A stretch of DNA of 64,000 nucleotides from Arcobacter iocasae (GTDB lineage: Bacteria > Campylobacterota > Campylobacteria > Campylobacterales > Arcobacteraceae), in contig NZ_CP090177.1 in NCBI RefSeq assembly GCF_042214795.1, forward strand, positions 2,790,001-2,854,000, given 5' to 3'. This document shows positions 1 through 8,878 of the stretch, piece after piece. The notes under the pieces were generated by a model. The model searched no databases. It saw only the letters and a list, made by a program, of their open reading frames with translations, and was not told where the DNA came from. Position numbers and translations under genes: made by a program. The stretch's first letter is position 1. Each line of letters begins with the position of its first letter.

Positions 1-27
1 AAATATTGCATTTTGCAATCTAAAAAA

Positions 28-219
28 TTACCAAAAAGTTGTCAATGCGGAAACTTAGTTAAAAAAACAATATAGTCTCAAATTTATGCACTATAAAGCC
101 CATAACTAAGGCAATGTCTGAATGTTTATAAGTTTTATTTATTTTTTGAAGTTTTTTTATAAAAATTGGAACGAGATTGGGACGAAGTAGTTACCAAAAG
201 GTTGTCAGAATGGAAACTA
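28..219 (+). repeat. pair of about 30-bp imperfect direct repeats
   Basis: Two similar blocks, 28-57 and 191-219, share the pattern TTACCAAAA-GTTGTCA-GGAAACT and are each followed by a run of A residues. They lie in gene-free DNA left of a degraded tRNA-like sequence and an IS remnant. I cannot assign a function. They may be remnants of a mobile element end or duplicated filler DNA. Nothing else is seen in 1-251. Confidence 0.45.
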
Positions 220-251
220 AAATCAAAAAAACGACTGCTCAAAATTGAATT

Positions 252-338
252 TGGTGCGAAGAAGTAGACTTAAACTCCCAAGCCCAGTGTGGGCGGTAGC
301 CCCTCAAGCCCGCGTGTCTACCATTCCACCAAATTTGC
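252..338 (-). tRNA. degenerate tRNA-Leu (GAG), probably a pseudo-tRNA
   Basis: On the minus strand the sequence has the leucine-tRNA layout: a D-arm with GTGGAAT-GGTAGAC, an anticodon loop TTGAGGG (anticodon GAG), a long variable arm formed by GCCC-ACACT-GGGC, a T-loop TTTAAGT and a genomic CCA end. Several parts are damaged. The acceptor halves pair poorly (GCAAATT against TCTTCGC). The anticodon stem appears to carry an extra TA that breaks GCGGGC/GCCCGC pairing. The T-loop has T for the usual C, and the T-stem has a mismatch. It sits inside what looks like an integrated element. It may be an element-borne variant or a decayed gene. Confidence 0.5.
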
Positions 339-486
339 ATATCTAAATCAACACCACAACCTCTAGGTTTTGGAACACGAAGCACTTATATTAGTTTTCT
401 ATGTTCCTCAAAATGTTCAAAAAGTAAAAACTGCAAAGTTCCACAAACCTTAAGAGATTATGGAACAAATAAAGAGATCTTTCAAA

Positions 487-1441
487 TCAGATATTTAAAG
501 CTTCATCTAATCTTCCCTCAAAAAAAATAACCAATTGAGAAAGTGTTAAACTCCAATTCTAAATAGGTATTGATCATTTGGTACTTGCATATAGAGTAGT
601 TTTAATAAGCTATTCTCATTTGGAAAAGCACCTTTTGTTTTAGTGAGTTTTTTAAACTGTCTATGAACTGATTCTATAATATTTGTAGTGTAAATAACTC
701 TGCGTATATCTTCTGTTTTTTGGAAAAATATCACTAATAGTTTCAGGAAAGCCTTTAAACCATCAACTGATGCTATGAGTATATCTTGTATTCCTCGATT
801 ATTTAAGTTTGATAAAACTTGTAACCAAAAGTTAGCACCTTCATTTTCAGATAGGTATAACTCCAGTATCTCTTTTTTACTACTTAGTCCAACACCAAGT
901 ATTGTATATACTGCTTTAGAGATATACTTCCCGTTCTCTTTAATTTTATAGTGGATGGCATCAAGCCACACAAATGGATATATACTCTCAAGTGGAGGTT
1001 GTTGCCACTCTTGAATCAGTGGTATAATTTTATCCGTTATAGAGCTGATTGTGGCTTTAGAAAACTCTACACTGTACATTTCATCAATATGTTCAGATAT
1101 TTGACTATAATTATTGCCTAAAGCATATAATGATAATATCTTCTGCTCTAATTGTTTTGATATATGAGTCTGATATTTTTTACTATCTCAGGCTCAAATG
1201 AACTATTCCTATCACTTGGTACATCTAAATCAAATTTACCAACATTATTTTTCATACTCTTTGAAGATTTACCGTTTTTACGATTATTAATTTCTATAGA
1301 TAAGTGAGATTCAATTTCAGCTTTGAGAATTGCTTCAGTAAGTTATTTAATCATTGGAGCAAGTACTCCATCTTTGCCATCAATTCTGGCATCTTGTTTT
1401 ATGAATTCAAGTGCCTCATCCATATTGAACTGTTTTTTCAT
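487..1441 (-). pseudogene. IS256-family transposase, multiply broken
   Basis: Reading the minus strand from 1441, an IS256-type (mutator-like) transposase starts MKKQFNMDEALEF and can be followed to a natural end GRLDEALNI at 487. It has at least four lesions. There is an in-frame stop near 1345. A one-base loss in an A-run near 1178 shifts the frame. A deletion near 735 removes the middle of the catalytic domain between DGLKAF and the downstream helix. A further shift near 560 puts the C-terminal NWSLTLSQLVIFFEGRL in another frame. The longest surviving open piece is 546-1079. The gene cannot make an active enzyme. It indicates past mobile-element activity in the integrated region. Confidence 0.85.
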
Positions 1442-1477
1442 AAGTTATTCCTTTAGAATTTAATATTCTATCGGTTT

Positions 1478-1500
1478 GAGACAAAATTTTGAACACTCCC
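1478..1500. repeat. probable right terminal inverted repeat of the IS256 remnant
   Basis: The block GAGACAAAATTTTGAACACT followed by CCC lies 37 bp upstream of the transposase start and resembles the terminal inverted repeats common in IS256-family elements. I could not find a convincing matching left end between 339 and 486, so the element seems truncated on that side. Confidence 0.4.
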
Positions 1501-1564
1501 TCAAAATAGTATTTAGTACTAATTTGATTTATTATTTTAGATTTATATGTTAAGATATTTTTTA

Positions 1565-2671
1565 TTAATTTCTATTTTTTGTAATATTGTCAATAGTTGC
1601 ATTAGCAACTTCAGAACCTTTTTTATAAGGTATTGATAAATACTTTTTAATAGTATTTAAATCAGAATGTCCTAATGCTCCAGATAAATAGGTTGCATTT
1701 ACTCCTTGTTCTGCCATAGCTGATACAACTACATTTCTCAAATAGTGAATTCCAAAGTTTGGATTATTTAATGCCTTTTTTAATTTTCTTGTTTGAGTTT
1801 GAATATTTTGAATATAAGATGTTGAATCTGTTGGAGATTCAAAAACATAATGTTTTTTATTTGTTTGCATCGCTAAGAGGAGTAGGGCGATTGACTCTGG
1901 CAGAATAAATGTTTGTTCTTCACCATTTTTAGTGTTTGGTAAAGTATATAGCATGTTATCAAAATCAATGTATTCCCATCTAAGTGTTAATATTTCAGAC
2001 CTTCTTCTACCTTGAAGTGCAAATAAAAACAGAGCTTGATAATAAATATCATCTTTAAAAACAGTTATTATTGCATTATATATTTCTTTTAACAAAATAG
2101 AAGCATTCTGAACTTTCTTTTTAGTATTTGGTCTTTTGATTTTAATTCCATCACAAGGATTATGAATAATTATTCTATTTGCAATTGCACTTTTAAATAC
2201 TGGGTTTAATATTTCCAATGTAGTTTTTTGTGTTCTTTCTTTCAATCCTAGCTGTTTGACATTTGATATAATATCTTTTATATTGATTTGTCTTATATCT
2301 TTAATCTTTTTATTCCCAATAATACTTTTAATATGTCTTTGGTAATAGTTTTTGTTTTCTTTAAGCCATCTATCTCCACTATAAGAATTACTTGTTTCTT
2401 TTGTATCAAAATATTTATTGATAAATTTGTCAAATTTAATATCTTCGTCAATATCAAGTGATGTATCTTTTTTGCTTTGTTTAAAATTAAAAGAATCTGA
2501 TTTTGCTTTTGATATTCTTGTTCTTTTATCCCAATTTTTATCTGAATAATCAAATATTTGATAATAAGATTTTGCATTTAATTTAAAGCGTAAAAAAAAT
2601 TTTGTATATGATTTGTTTGCTTTTAATCCAACTTCTATTTTATTGATATATTCATCTCTATTTATAGCCAT
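1565..2671 (-). CDS. tyrosine recombinase / phage-type integrase
   Basis: Site-specific recombinase that would integrate or excise the element at its left. The C-terminal catalytic domain shows the family residues: Arg in LQGRRRSEILTLRWEYID, then HYLRN (His-x-x-Arg), then GHSDLNTIKKYLSI with the second His and the nucleophilic Tyr. The N-terminal half is lysine-rich and fits an arm-binding plus core-binding (SAM-like) domain. About 368 residues is normal for island integrases. I place the start at MAINRDEY (2671) because AAGGAA lies 6 nt upstream. The frame is open 9 codons further (to 2698), but without a ribosome site. It is transcribed away from a 3' tRNA fragment 139 bp upstream of this start, the usual arrangement of an integrase beside its att site. 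Confidence 0.9.
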   Translation of the reverse strand: MAINRDEYINKIEVGLKANKSYTKFFLRFKLNAKSYYQIFDYSDKNWDKRTRISKAKSDSFNFKQSKKDTSLDIDEDIKFDKFINKYFDTKETSNSYSGDRWLKENKNYYQRHIKSIIGNKKIKDIRQINIKDIISNVKQLGLKERTQKTTLEILNPVFKSAIANRIIIHNPCDGIKIKRPNTKKKVQNASILLKEIYNAIITVFKDDIYYQALFLFALQGRRRSEILTLRWEYIDFDNMLYTLPNTKNGEEQTFILPESIALLLLAMQTNKKHYVFESPTDSTSYIQNIQTQTRKLKKALNNPNFGIHYLRNVVVSAMAEQGVNATYLSGALGHSDLNTIKKYLSIPYKKGSEVANATIDNITKNRN

Positions 2672-2689
2672 AATATTCCTTTTATGTAT

Positions 2690-2940
2690 GGGTAACACTT
2701 ATGGGTAACACCTTTAAAAGTAATAGTATAACATCAGAAGAATTAATATATAATAAGAAATCCCATATAGTGGCCAATATAAATTAAAATAAACTTTAAG
2801 AAATAGTATGTTTACTGGATTTCCTCCTGTAAACTCAAGTTCGAATCTTGATGGGGTCGCCAACTTATATTTACTATAAATAGGTATCTTTATTATAAAA
2901 CTTCTTATTTTTTATTTTTTAAGGTTTAGCAGGGTAACAC
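2690..2940. promoter_or_regulatory. GGGTAACAC repeats flanking the att-like tRNA fragment
   Basis: The 9-mer GGGTAACAC occurs at 2690-2698, 2703-2711 and 2932-2940, two copies on the integrase side and one on the other side of the tRNA fragment at 2810-2862. This layout fits integrase arm-type binding sites around an attachment core. The first two copies also sit in the integrase leader, where integrase binding could repress its own gene. This is inference from position only. Confidence 0.4.
2810..2862 (+). other. 3' tRNA fragment, candidate attachment (attR) site
   Basis: A perfect T-arm (TCAAG-TTCGAAT-CTTGA, 2835-2851) is followed by a seven-base acceptor strand TGGGGTC, discriminator G and CCA (2860-2862). 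It is preceded by a hairpin GTTTAC...GTAAAC (2810-2834). No D-arm or acceptor 5' half is present upstream, so this is only the 3' end of a tRNA or tRNA-like gene. Such fragments are left where an element has integrated into a tRNA gene. With the integrase starting 139 bp to the left, the element should lie leftward. I cannot name the tRNA. Confidence 0.6.
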
Positions 2941-2995
2941 TTTTATTCAAAATACAAATGAATGTTGTATTAAAAATAAGTATATAAATAAATTT

Positions 2996-4015
2996 TTATT
3001 TAATTGAAGTCCTATTTCGTACACATCGGACATAATTATTAGCATTTTTAAGGTCATTATAACCGTCTGCATTATCAAAATATATACTCCATGCTCGTTC
3101 ACTGTTATCACTGTTTGAAGTAGCACTCCAGTACCAGTTAGAGCTAATATTTCTCAAATTATTTTTTTGAGTAGAAAGATTTTTTAATTCATCTTTTGTA
3201 GGCAATCTCCAATCATTAAAATTGGCAAGAGTTAACTTTTTACAATAAGTTATAGCTGTATCATCATCTGTATTATTATAGTTTTTGGCATCAAAGTTTA
3301 CTTTTGTTAGCCATGGTTTTTTAATTTCTGATACGGCTTTATTATCTTGCCATATCAGTTTTTGTTTTTTATCTATATAAATACTCTCTTTTCTTTCTTT
3401 TTTTATTCTTTCTCTCTTTATCTTTTCTCTTTTTATTCTTTCTTTTTCAATCTTTTCTTTGGCTATTCTCTTCTTTTGAGCCTCAATATCAAAATCTAAA
3501 GTGATCTCTTCTTTTGTATCTTTTTGTACTTCAATTTCTATACTTTTATCCAAAAAGTCATCAGCACTTATATCAATTTTATAGCTTCCTTTAGGAAGTC
3601 TAATATTTGACTCATACTCTTTACCATTTAAGATTATCTTTGGCTTAGGAGCATTCACTATTAGTGTTACAAAATATGTTGGTTGTGTTTCTATTTCATC
3701 TAGTGTAACCCACACATCAGATTTTAGATTATTATTCTTTGATTTTCCAAGGCGAGCATAATTTTCTTTTATATCGACTATCTCATACTCTTCTGCTCTT
3801 TTTAGGGTCTGTAAAATTTTCTTATCTTTTTTATAACTATCATAGGCATTTACATCATTTTTAATATAAACTTTTTTACTTATATTATGTTTATTTAGCA
3901 TAACTTGCAACTCTTCTTGATGGGGCAAACAAGCACTCATAACAAACATCATAAAAATAGATAAAAAGAGCTGTACAATATTTTTTCTTTCTTTCACAAT
4001 AAAATCTCCATTCAT
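2996..4015 (-). CDS. lipoprotein with PEGA-like, coiled-coil and DUF1566 domains
   Basis: The N-terminus is a lipoprotein signal ending in the lipobox VMSAC (Cys near residue 29), so the protein should be anchored in an envelope membrane. Residues about 40-110 form an uncharacterised SH3-like or stress-adapter-like region. About 112-175 resembles a PEGA domain (ILNGKEYESNIRLPKGSYKI). About 178-212 is a Lys/Glu/Arg-rich coiled coil. About 213-335 is a DUF1566/Lcl-type domain (YIDKKQKLIWQDN, FNDWRLPTKDELKNL, WYWSATS, YVRCVRN). A GTG at 3997 with GGAG 8 nt upstream is a good alternative start that gives a more typical signal peptide. It stands alone between the att-like site and a divergent glucan synthase gene. 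The function is unknown. DUF1566 domains are common on surface proteins. Confidence 0.75.
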   Translation of the reverse strand: MNGDFIVKERKNIVQLFLSIFMMFVMSACLPHQEELQVMLNKHNISKKVYIKNDVNAYDSYKKDKKILQTLKRAEEYEIVDIKENYARLGKSKNNNLKSDVWVTLDEIETQPTYFVTLIVNAPKPKIILNGKEYESNIRLPKGSYKIDISADDFLDKSIEIEVQKDTKEEITLDFDIEAQKKRIAKEKIEKERIKREKIKRERIKKERKESIYIDKKQKLIWQDNKAVSEIKKPWLTKVNFDAKNYNNTDDDTAITYCKKLTLANFNDWRLPTKDELKNLSTQKNNLRNISSNWYWSATSNSDNSERAWSIYFDNADGYNDLKNANNYVRCVRNRTSIK

Positions 4016-4198
4016 ATTTCTAATAGTATTAGTTTTTAAAGATTAGTTTCGGAATTATAGCAGATGTAGATTAATCAGTTATTATTATATATCTCTTCCA
4101 TAAGCTAATAAGTAGTAATATTTTTATACAATTGCATTTCATAAAAGCTATCTATGTAATTATTCTATCAATGATTATTATAATATAAAGGAACAAAT

Positions 4199-6733
4199 TT
4201 GAGATATATTATATTTAGTATTATCATTGGAGTCTTATTTCAAATATTTTTTTGGATTTCACATAATACTTTAGTTTCACTAATTGAATCACCATCTAAA
4301 AAAGTCCAATCACTCTCTTATACTCCATATTATGGTTATGATAAAAAAGTTTTATCGCCTAAACAAATAGAAAATGATTTAAATATATTATCACCTATTA
4401 CAAAGAAAATTAGAACTTACTCTTCAATAGATGCAGAGATTATTTTAGATGCTACTGTTCAAACAATATTACCTATTGATTTAGGTATTTGGTTAAGTAG
4501 CGATTATAAACAAAATGACATAGAGATTCAAAGAGCTTTAAAGTTACTCAAAAAATACCCAGATAGAATTGAAAGTATTATTGTAGGAAATGAGGTTTTA
4601 CTAAGAAAAGACTTAAATAAAAATGAACTTTTTGCATACATTGACCATATAAGAGAGTTTACAGATAAACCTATCACAAGTGCTGAGACTTGGGATATTT
4701 GGGAAAAAACTCAAGATTTGACTAATCATGTTGATTTTATAACAATTCATATTTTACCATATTGGGAAGAAGTACCTATTCAGCAGTTTAATAGTTTTGT
4801 TATATCTAGATACGATGCAATTGAGAAGCTATTTCCAAATAAAAAAATATATATTGGAGAAATAGGTTGGCCAAGCAATGGTTATAATAATGTTAAGGCT
4901 GTACCAAATTTAAAAAATGAAGCAACAGCTATTAGAGGGTTTATAAATCTTGCTAAAGATAATGCTTGGTCTTATAATATAATTGAAGCATTTGATCAGC
5001 CTTGGAAAGGTTATGCAGAAGGAAACATAGGACAATATTGGGGAATATTTGATGCAGATAGAAATTTAAAATTTAAATTAGTGGGAGATATAGAACTAAA
5101 TCAATTTTGGTTTTATCAAATGATTGCCACAATTATAACAGGAGCTTTATTAACATTTTTTGGACTAAGAAACAAAAAGTTAAATATGTATCATGCTTTA
5201 GCTTATGGAATAGTAGCACAAGGTATGTCAGTGGGGATTGTAATGGCATTTATGTATCCTTTTATCAACTATATGAATTTTGGGATGTGGGGAATGTGGG
5301 GGATAGGAACACTTCTCATGATACCTCTTGTGATTATGACCCTTGCAAAAGCAAATGAACTATTTAAATCTTCGATTGGAACAGCTCCTACAAGATTACT
5401 TCCTATTAATTTAACATCTGATAATATTCCTTTTGTCTCTATTCATGTACCAGCATATAAAGAGCAACCCCATGCCTTAGCTGAAACTTTACAAGCCTTA
5501 TCTAAGTTAGAATATCCAAACTATGAAGTTCTAGTAATAATCAACAATACCCCAGAAGAGTTCTATTGGAAACCAATTGAAAAACTATGTAAAGACTTAG
5601 GTGATAAATTTGTATTTATGAATATAACTTGTACAGGCTTTAAAGCTGGGGCATTAAATAAAGCCTTAGAACAAACAAACAAAGATGCTGAAATTATAGC
5701 AGTAATCGATGCAGATTATGTAGTTGAACCTACTTGGTTAGTTGATTTAGTTCCTTTATTTGATGACCCTAAAGTTGCAATTGTACAAGCACCACAAGAT
5801 CATAGAGATGGTGATGAATCCATAATAAAAACAGCTATGAATGAAGAATATGCGGGATTCTTTGATATTGGAATGATTGATAGAAATGAAGAAAATGCTA
5901 TAGTGGTACATGGAACGATGGTTATGGTTAGATTAAGTTCAATGTTGGAAGTTGGTGGCTGGGGAACAGATACCATAGTAGAAGATAGTGAATTAGGTCT
6001 AAGATTATTTGAAGCAGGTTATATAGCCCACTATACAAATAAAAGATATGGTTATGGTCTTCTTCCTGATACTTTTGAAGCATTTAAAACTCAAAGGCAT
6101 AGATGGGCTTATGGAGCTATACAAATTCTAAAAAAACACTGGCGAGAGTTTAAACCTTCCGCTACTAAATTAAGTCCCAGCCAAAAGAAAAAGTTTATTA
6201 CGGGATGGATTTTTTGGCTAAGTGATGCCATGGGACCTATAATGGCTGTCATGAATCTTATTTGGGTTCCTGTTATTGTTTTTGTTGGAGTTACAATTCC
6301 TACAATTCCACTAACAGTTCCTATTATTACTGCATTTTTAGTAAATGTTTTACATACTTTTATTTTATATAGAATCAAAGTAAAAGCTAGTTTTAAAGAG
6401 ACTTTCTTAAGTTCTATTGCCTCTATGAGTCTACAACTTATTATTTTTAAAGCAGTTTGGGATGGATTTGTAAAAGATGGTCTGCCTTTTAAAAGAACTC
6501 AAAAAGGTGGAAAATCTAAAAAGAGTGAAAAAAGTGAAAACCCAATAATATATGAAACTATTTTATGTTTATTATTATTAATCTCTTTCTTTACACTAAT
6601 TTATATAAATAAAACAAGAATTATTGAAATATATGTATTTGCAATAACTATATTTATTCAAAGTATCCCATATATCTCAGCAATTATCATGAGATGTTTA
6701 GAATTATATTCTATCAAAAATCAAAAGATGTAG
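4199..6733 (+). CDS. GH17-GT2 fusion, membrane beta-glucan synthase (NdvB-like)
   Basis: The start is TTG, with AAAGGAA 5 nt upstream. Residue order: an N-terminal TM anchor (about 3-25); a GH17 beta-1,3-glucanase-like domain (about 40-290) with both expected glutamates, E132 in VGNEVL (acid/base) and E221 in GEIGWPS (nucleophile); several TM helices (about 300-390); a GT2 processive transferase (about 410-640) with the DAD motif near residue 502, VEDSELG near 591 and QRHRW near 631; then C-terminal TM helices. This architecture is known from NdvB-type enzymes making beta-1,3-linked or cyclic glucans from UDP-glucose at the inner membrane, where the GH17 part remodels the chain. The product here is inferred. 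It is a single gene without apparent operon partners. A periplasmic or matrix glucan would fit the biofilm adhesin further right. Confidence 0.85.
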   Translation: MRYIIFSIIIGVLFQIFFWISHNTLVSLIESPSKKVQSLSYTPYYGYDKKVLSPKQIENDLNILSPITKKIRTYSSIDAEIILDATVQTILPIDLGIWLSSDYKQNDIEIQRALKLLKKYPDRIESIIVGNEVLLRKDLNKNELFAYIDHIREFTDKPITSAETWDIWEKTQDLTNHVDFITIHILPYWEEVPIQQFNSFVISRYDAIEKLFPNKKIYIGEIGWPSNGYNNVKAVPNLKNEATAIRGFINLAKDNAWSYNIIEAFDQPWKGYAEGNIGQYWGIFDADRNLKFKLVGDIELNQFWFYQMIATIITGALLTFFGLRNKKLNMYHALAYGIVAQGMSVGIVMAFMYPFINYMNFGMWGMWGIGTLLMIPLVIMTLAKANELFKSSIGTAPTRLLPINLTSDNIPFVSIHVPAYKEQPHALAETLQALSKLEYPNYEVLVIINNTPEEFYWKPIEKLCKDLGDKFVFMNITCTGFKAGALNKALEQTNKDAEIIAVIDADYVVEPTWLVDLVPLFDDPKVAIVQAPQDHRDGDESIIKTAMNEEYAGFFDIGMIDRNEENAIVVHGTMVMVRLSSMLEVGGWGTDTIVEDSELGLRLFEAGYIAHYTNKRYGYGLLPDTFEAFKTQRHRWAYGAIQILKKHWREFKPSATKLSPSQKKKFITGWIFWLSDAMGPIMAVMNLIWVPVIVFVGVTIPTIPLTVPIITAFLVNVLHTFILYRIKVKASFKETFLSSIASMSLQLIIFKAVWDGFVKDGLPFKRTQKGGKSKKSEKSENPIIYETILCLLLLISFFTLIYINKTRIIEIYVFAITIFIQSIPYISAIIMRCLELYSIKNQKM

Positions 6734-6892
6734 GAAAGTTAAATAGATTTGGCATGATTTATGTCGCTTATAAAATAGCAAATATTAAAATAACTGAAAT
6801 TTTGAACTTAGATTTTTAGGTAATGTTATTATAATCTTGTTCTACTATAGTGGGAAAAATATTATATATTATGATTTTATATGGAGAAAAAT

Positions 6893-7882
6893 ATGAATAA
6901 TAAAAAAATACCATTATCAGTATTAGATTTGATTCCAATAGGTGAGGGCTTCACGATAACACAAGCCATTGAAAATAGTACAAAATTAGCCCAAGGAGTT
7001 GAAGAGTTTGGATTTACTCGTTATTGGGTGGCTGAACATCACAATTTCCCTGGAATCGCTAGTGCTGCTACATCTGTGATATTGAGTTATATTGGAGCAA
7101 AAACTAAAACTATAAGAATAGGTTCTGGTGGAATTATGCTACCCAATCACGCACCATTGGTTATTGCTGAACAATTTGGTACTTTAGAATCTTTATATCC
7201 AAATAGAATAGATTTGGGTTTAGGAAGAGCTCCTGGTACTGATAGACAGACAATGATGGCACTAAGACGAGATATAAATGATGACGACTTTCCTATGATG
7301 CTTCAATATTTACAATACTATTTATCAAATGAAGCAGGTAAAAAAGGAATAAAAGCAATACCGGGATATGGATTGGATATTCCTATTTGGTTACTTGGTT
7401 CTAGCACCTTTAGTGCACAATTAGCTGCTCAAAGAGGATTGCCTTTTGTTTTTGCTTCACATTTTGCACCAGATATGATGGATGATGCTATAAGAATATA
7501 TCAGGCAAATTTTAGACCATCTTCGCAATTAGCAGAACCTTATGTAATAGTTTGTATCAATATAGTTTGTGCTGAGACAACAGAAGAATCACAATATCTA
7601 GCTACAACAGAACTTCAAAAGTTTCTTTACCTTCAAAGGGGTGACCAAAGTTTATTACCAAAACCAACAGAAGATATGAGTAGATTATGGGAAGAGTGGG
7701 AAGAAAGAGGTATAAGACATAAAACAAGAGAATCTATCTGGGGGACACCAGAAGTTGTAAAAGAAAGACTTGAACGACTGATTCAAAGAACAAGTGCAAA
7801 TGAAATCATGATAAACTCAATGATACATGACCCAGATAAAAGAATAAAATCTTATGAACTCATTTCAAAAGTTTGGTTATAA
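6893..7882 (+). CDS. luciferase-like (LLM class) flavin-dependent monooxygenase
   Basis: TIM-barrel flavin oxidoreductase of the bacterial luciferase superfamily, group 1. Typical motifs include the opening LSVLDLIPIGEG, FTRYWVAEHHN, IRIGSGGIMLPNHAPLVIAEQFGTLE and RIDLGLGRAPGTD, and a C-terminal EIMINSMIHDPDKRIKSYEL. About 330 residues is the normal size. I choose ATG 6893 because GGAG lies 6 nt upstream. The ATG at 6881 overlaps that site and has none of its own. The substrate is not predictable. A strong hairpin follows at 7900-7925. No partner gene is adjacent, so it appears monocistronic. Confidence 0.88.
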   Translation: MNNKKIPLSVLDLIPIGEGFTITQAIENSTKLAQGVEEFGFTRYWVAEHHNFPGIASAATSVILSYIGAKTKTIRIGSGGIMLPNHAPLVIAEQFGTLESLYPNRIDLGLGRAPGTDRQTMMALRRDINDDDFPMMLQYLQYYLSNEAGKKGIKAIPGYGLDIPIWLLGSSTFSAQLAAQRGLPFVFASHFAPDMMDDAIRIYQANFRPSSQLAEPYVIVCINIVCAETTEESQYLATTELQKFLYLQRGDQSLLPKPTEDMSRLWEEWEERGIRHKTRESIWGTPEVVKERLERLIQRTSANEIMINSMIHDPDKRIKSYELISKVWL

Positions 7883-7899
7883 AAACCTTTTCCTATAAA

Positions 7900-7925
7900 A
7901 CAAGCTCGTATTTTCACGAGCTTGT
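7900..7925. terminator. hairpin between convergent genes
   Basis: A perfect 10-bp stem ACAAGCTCGT / ACGAGCTTGT encloses a 6-nt loop ATTTTC. It lies 18 bp after the luciferase-like gene and 33 bp after the end of the convergent heme protein gene. The flanks are A/T-rich rather than clean U-tracts, so bidirectional termination is likely but not certain. Confidence 0.7.
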
Positions 7926-7957
7926 CAAATAATCAAGAAATAAATCTAATATTACGA

Positions 7958-8536
7958 TTATCTTTTTATATCTACAAAAAAAGCACCTCTTAAATCATCT
8001 AATTTATAATCAATTGCTTTATCCTTTGGATATTTAGCTTTTATTATTGAATAAGCTTTTTTATTTCTATTTTCGATAGTTCCATGACAGGCTAAACATT
8101 TATTTTCTATATAAAGTGGTTTATAAACTTGATAATGGTTTTCTTCTATTTTTTTAACTACCATTTTAGGCTTAATGCCTTTTTTTATGCCATATCTAAT
8201 CTCATTTAATACTTTTATTTGAGCTTCTGTTGCTTGGTTATTTGGATTTCTTGGTTTATCTGTTACTCTTTTTATAGTAATACCTTGAGGAAGATTTGCA
8301 GCACTATTTTTCATAAGGTTCGTTGCCTCTTCTGAACAGAAAGTTGCAGCTTGAACAACTCCTCCACTTTTTATTTCACTACCTAAGTGCTTTTTTAATG
8401 TACCACCCACTTGTTTTATTGCATTTATTGCCTCATCTTTAGCTTCTTTTTCGCTTAATGTTTTGTTTGCAAATGCATAACTTGTTATTAATATAGAACA
8501 AATAAGTACTACATTTTTTATATTTTTAATCACCAT
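7958..8536 (-). CDS. periplasmic c-type heme protein, DUF3365 / Tll0287-like
   Basis: The N-terminus is a cleavable signal peptide (hydrophobic VVLICSILITSYAFA, cleavage near residue 23). The mature part matches the Tll0287-like/DUF3365 fold, and a single heme c motif CLACH appears near residue 149. In this family the domain is a PAS-like heme-binding sensor or redox module. Here it stands alone as a soluble periplasmic protein with no kinase or other output domain. It ends convergently with the luciferase-like gene across the 7900-7925 hairpin. TTCTCC upstream on the plus strand corresponds to a GGAGAA ribosome site, supporting the start. A role in periplasmic electron transfer or redox sensing is an inference. 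Confidence 0.82.
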   Translation of the reverse strand: MVIKNIKNVVLICSILITSYAFANKTLSEKEAKDEAINAIKQVGGTLKKHLGSEIKSGGVVQAATFCSEEATNLMKNSAANLPQGITIKRVTDKPRNPNNQATEAQIKVLNEIRYGIKKGIKPKMVVKKIEENHYQVYKPLYIENKCLACHGTIENRNKKAYSIIKAKYPKDKAIDYKLDDLRGAFFVDIKR

Positions 8537-8878
8537 TTTTTTCTCCTTAATTATAATTAAATCTTATAAGTATAAGATAATAATTATAAGATTTACATAA
8601 AACAGTTTTTCAATATAAGCTATATATTGGTACTTGTGGAATATAATTTTATTTTATAAAAAATAATTTATAGTTTATTAATATTGAAAAATACTAAAAA
8701 ATGATATTTAAATATTTTTTTATAATAGAAGCTATTTTTAAAATAAAGAATAAAAATCATAAGGTTGTACTTTTTATTTGACTGATAATTTTAATTACTA
8801 TAAAATCTATCTTTGCCACTACTTTGCCACAAAAAATCGGTAAATTAGTTGCATTATTAAATACAAAGGGTTAAAAAT
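8537..8878 (+). promoter_or_regulatory. 342-bp intergenic region, probable lrgAB promoter and operator
   Basis: This is very AT-rich DNA between divergent genes. A -10-like TATAAAAT lies at 8799-8806. Just downstream are two direct copies of TTTGCCAC at 8812-8819 and 8823-8830, 11 bp apart (about one helical turn). This is a plausible operator for the lrgAB pair. No coding region or RNA gene was seen in this gap. Confidence 0.4.

Noticed and set aside
4179..4184. TATAAT box just before the glucan synthase gene
   Set aside because: It is only 15 bp before the start codon and would put the transcript start at or past the ribosome site, so it is unlikely to be the promoter.
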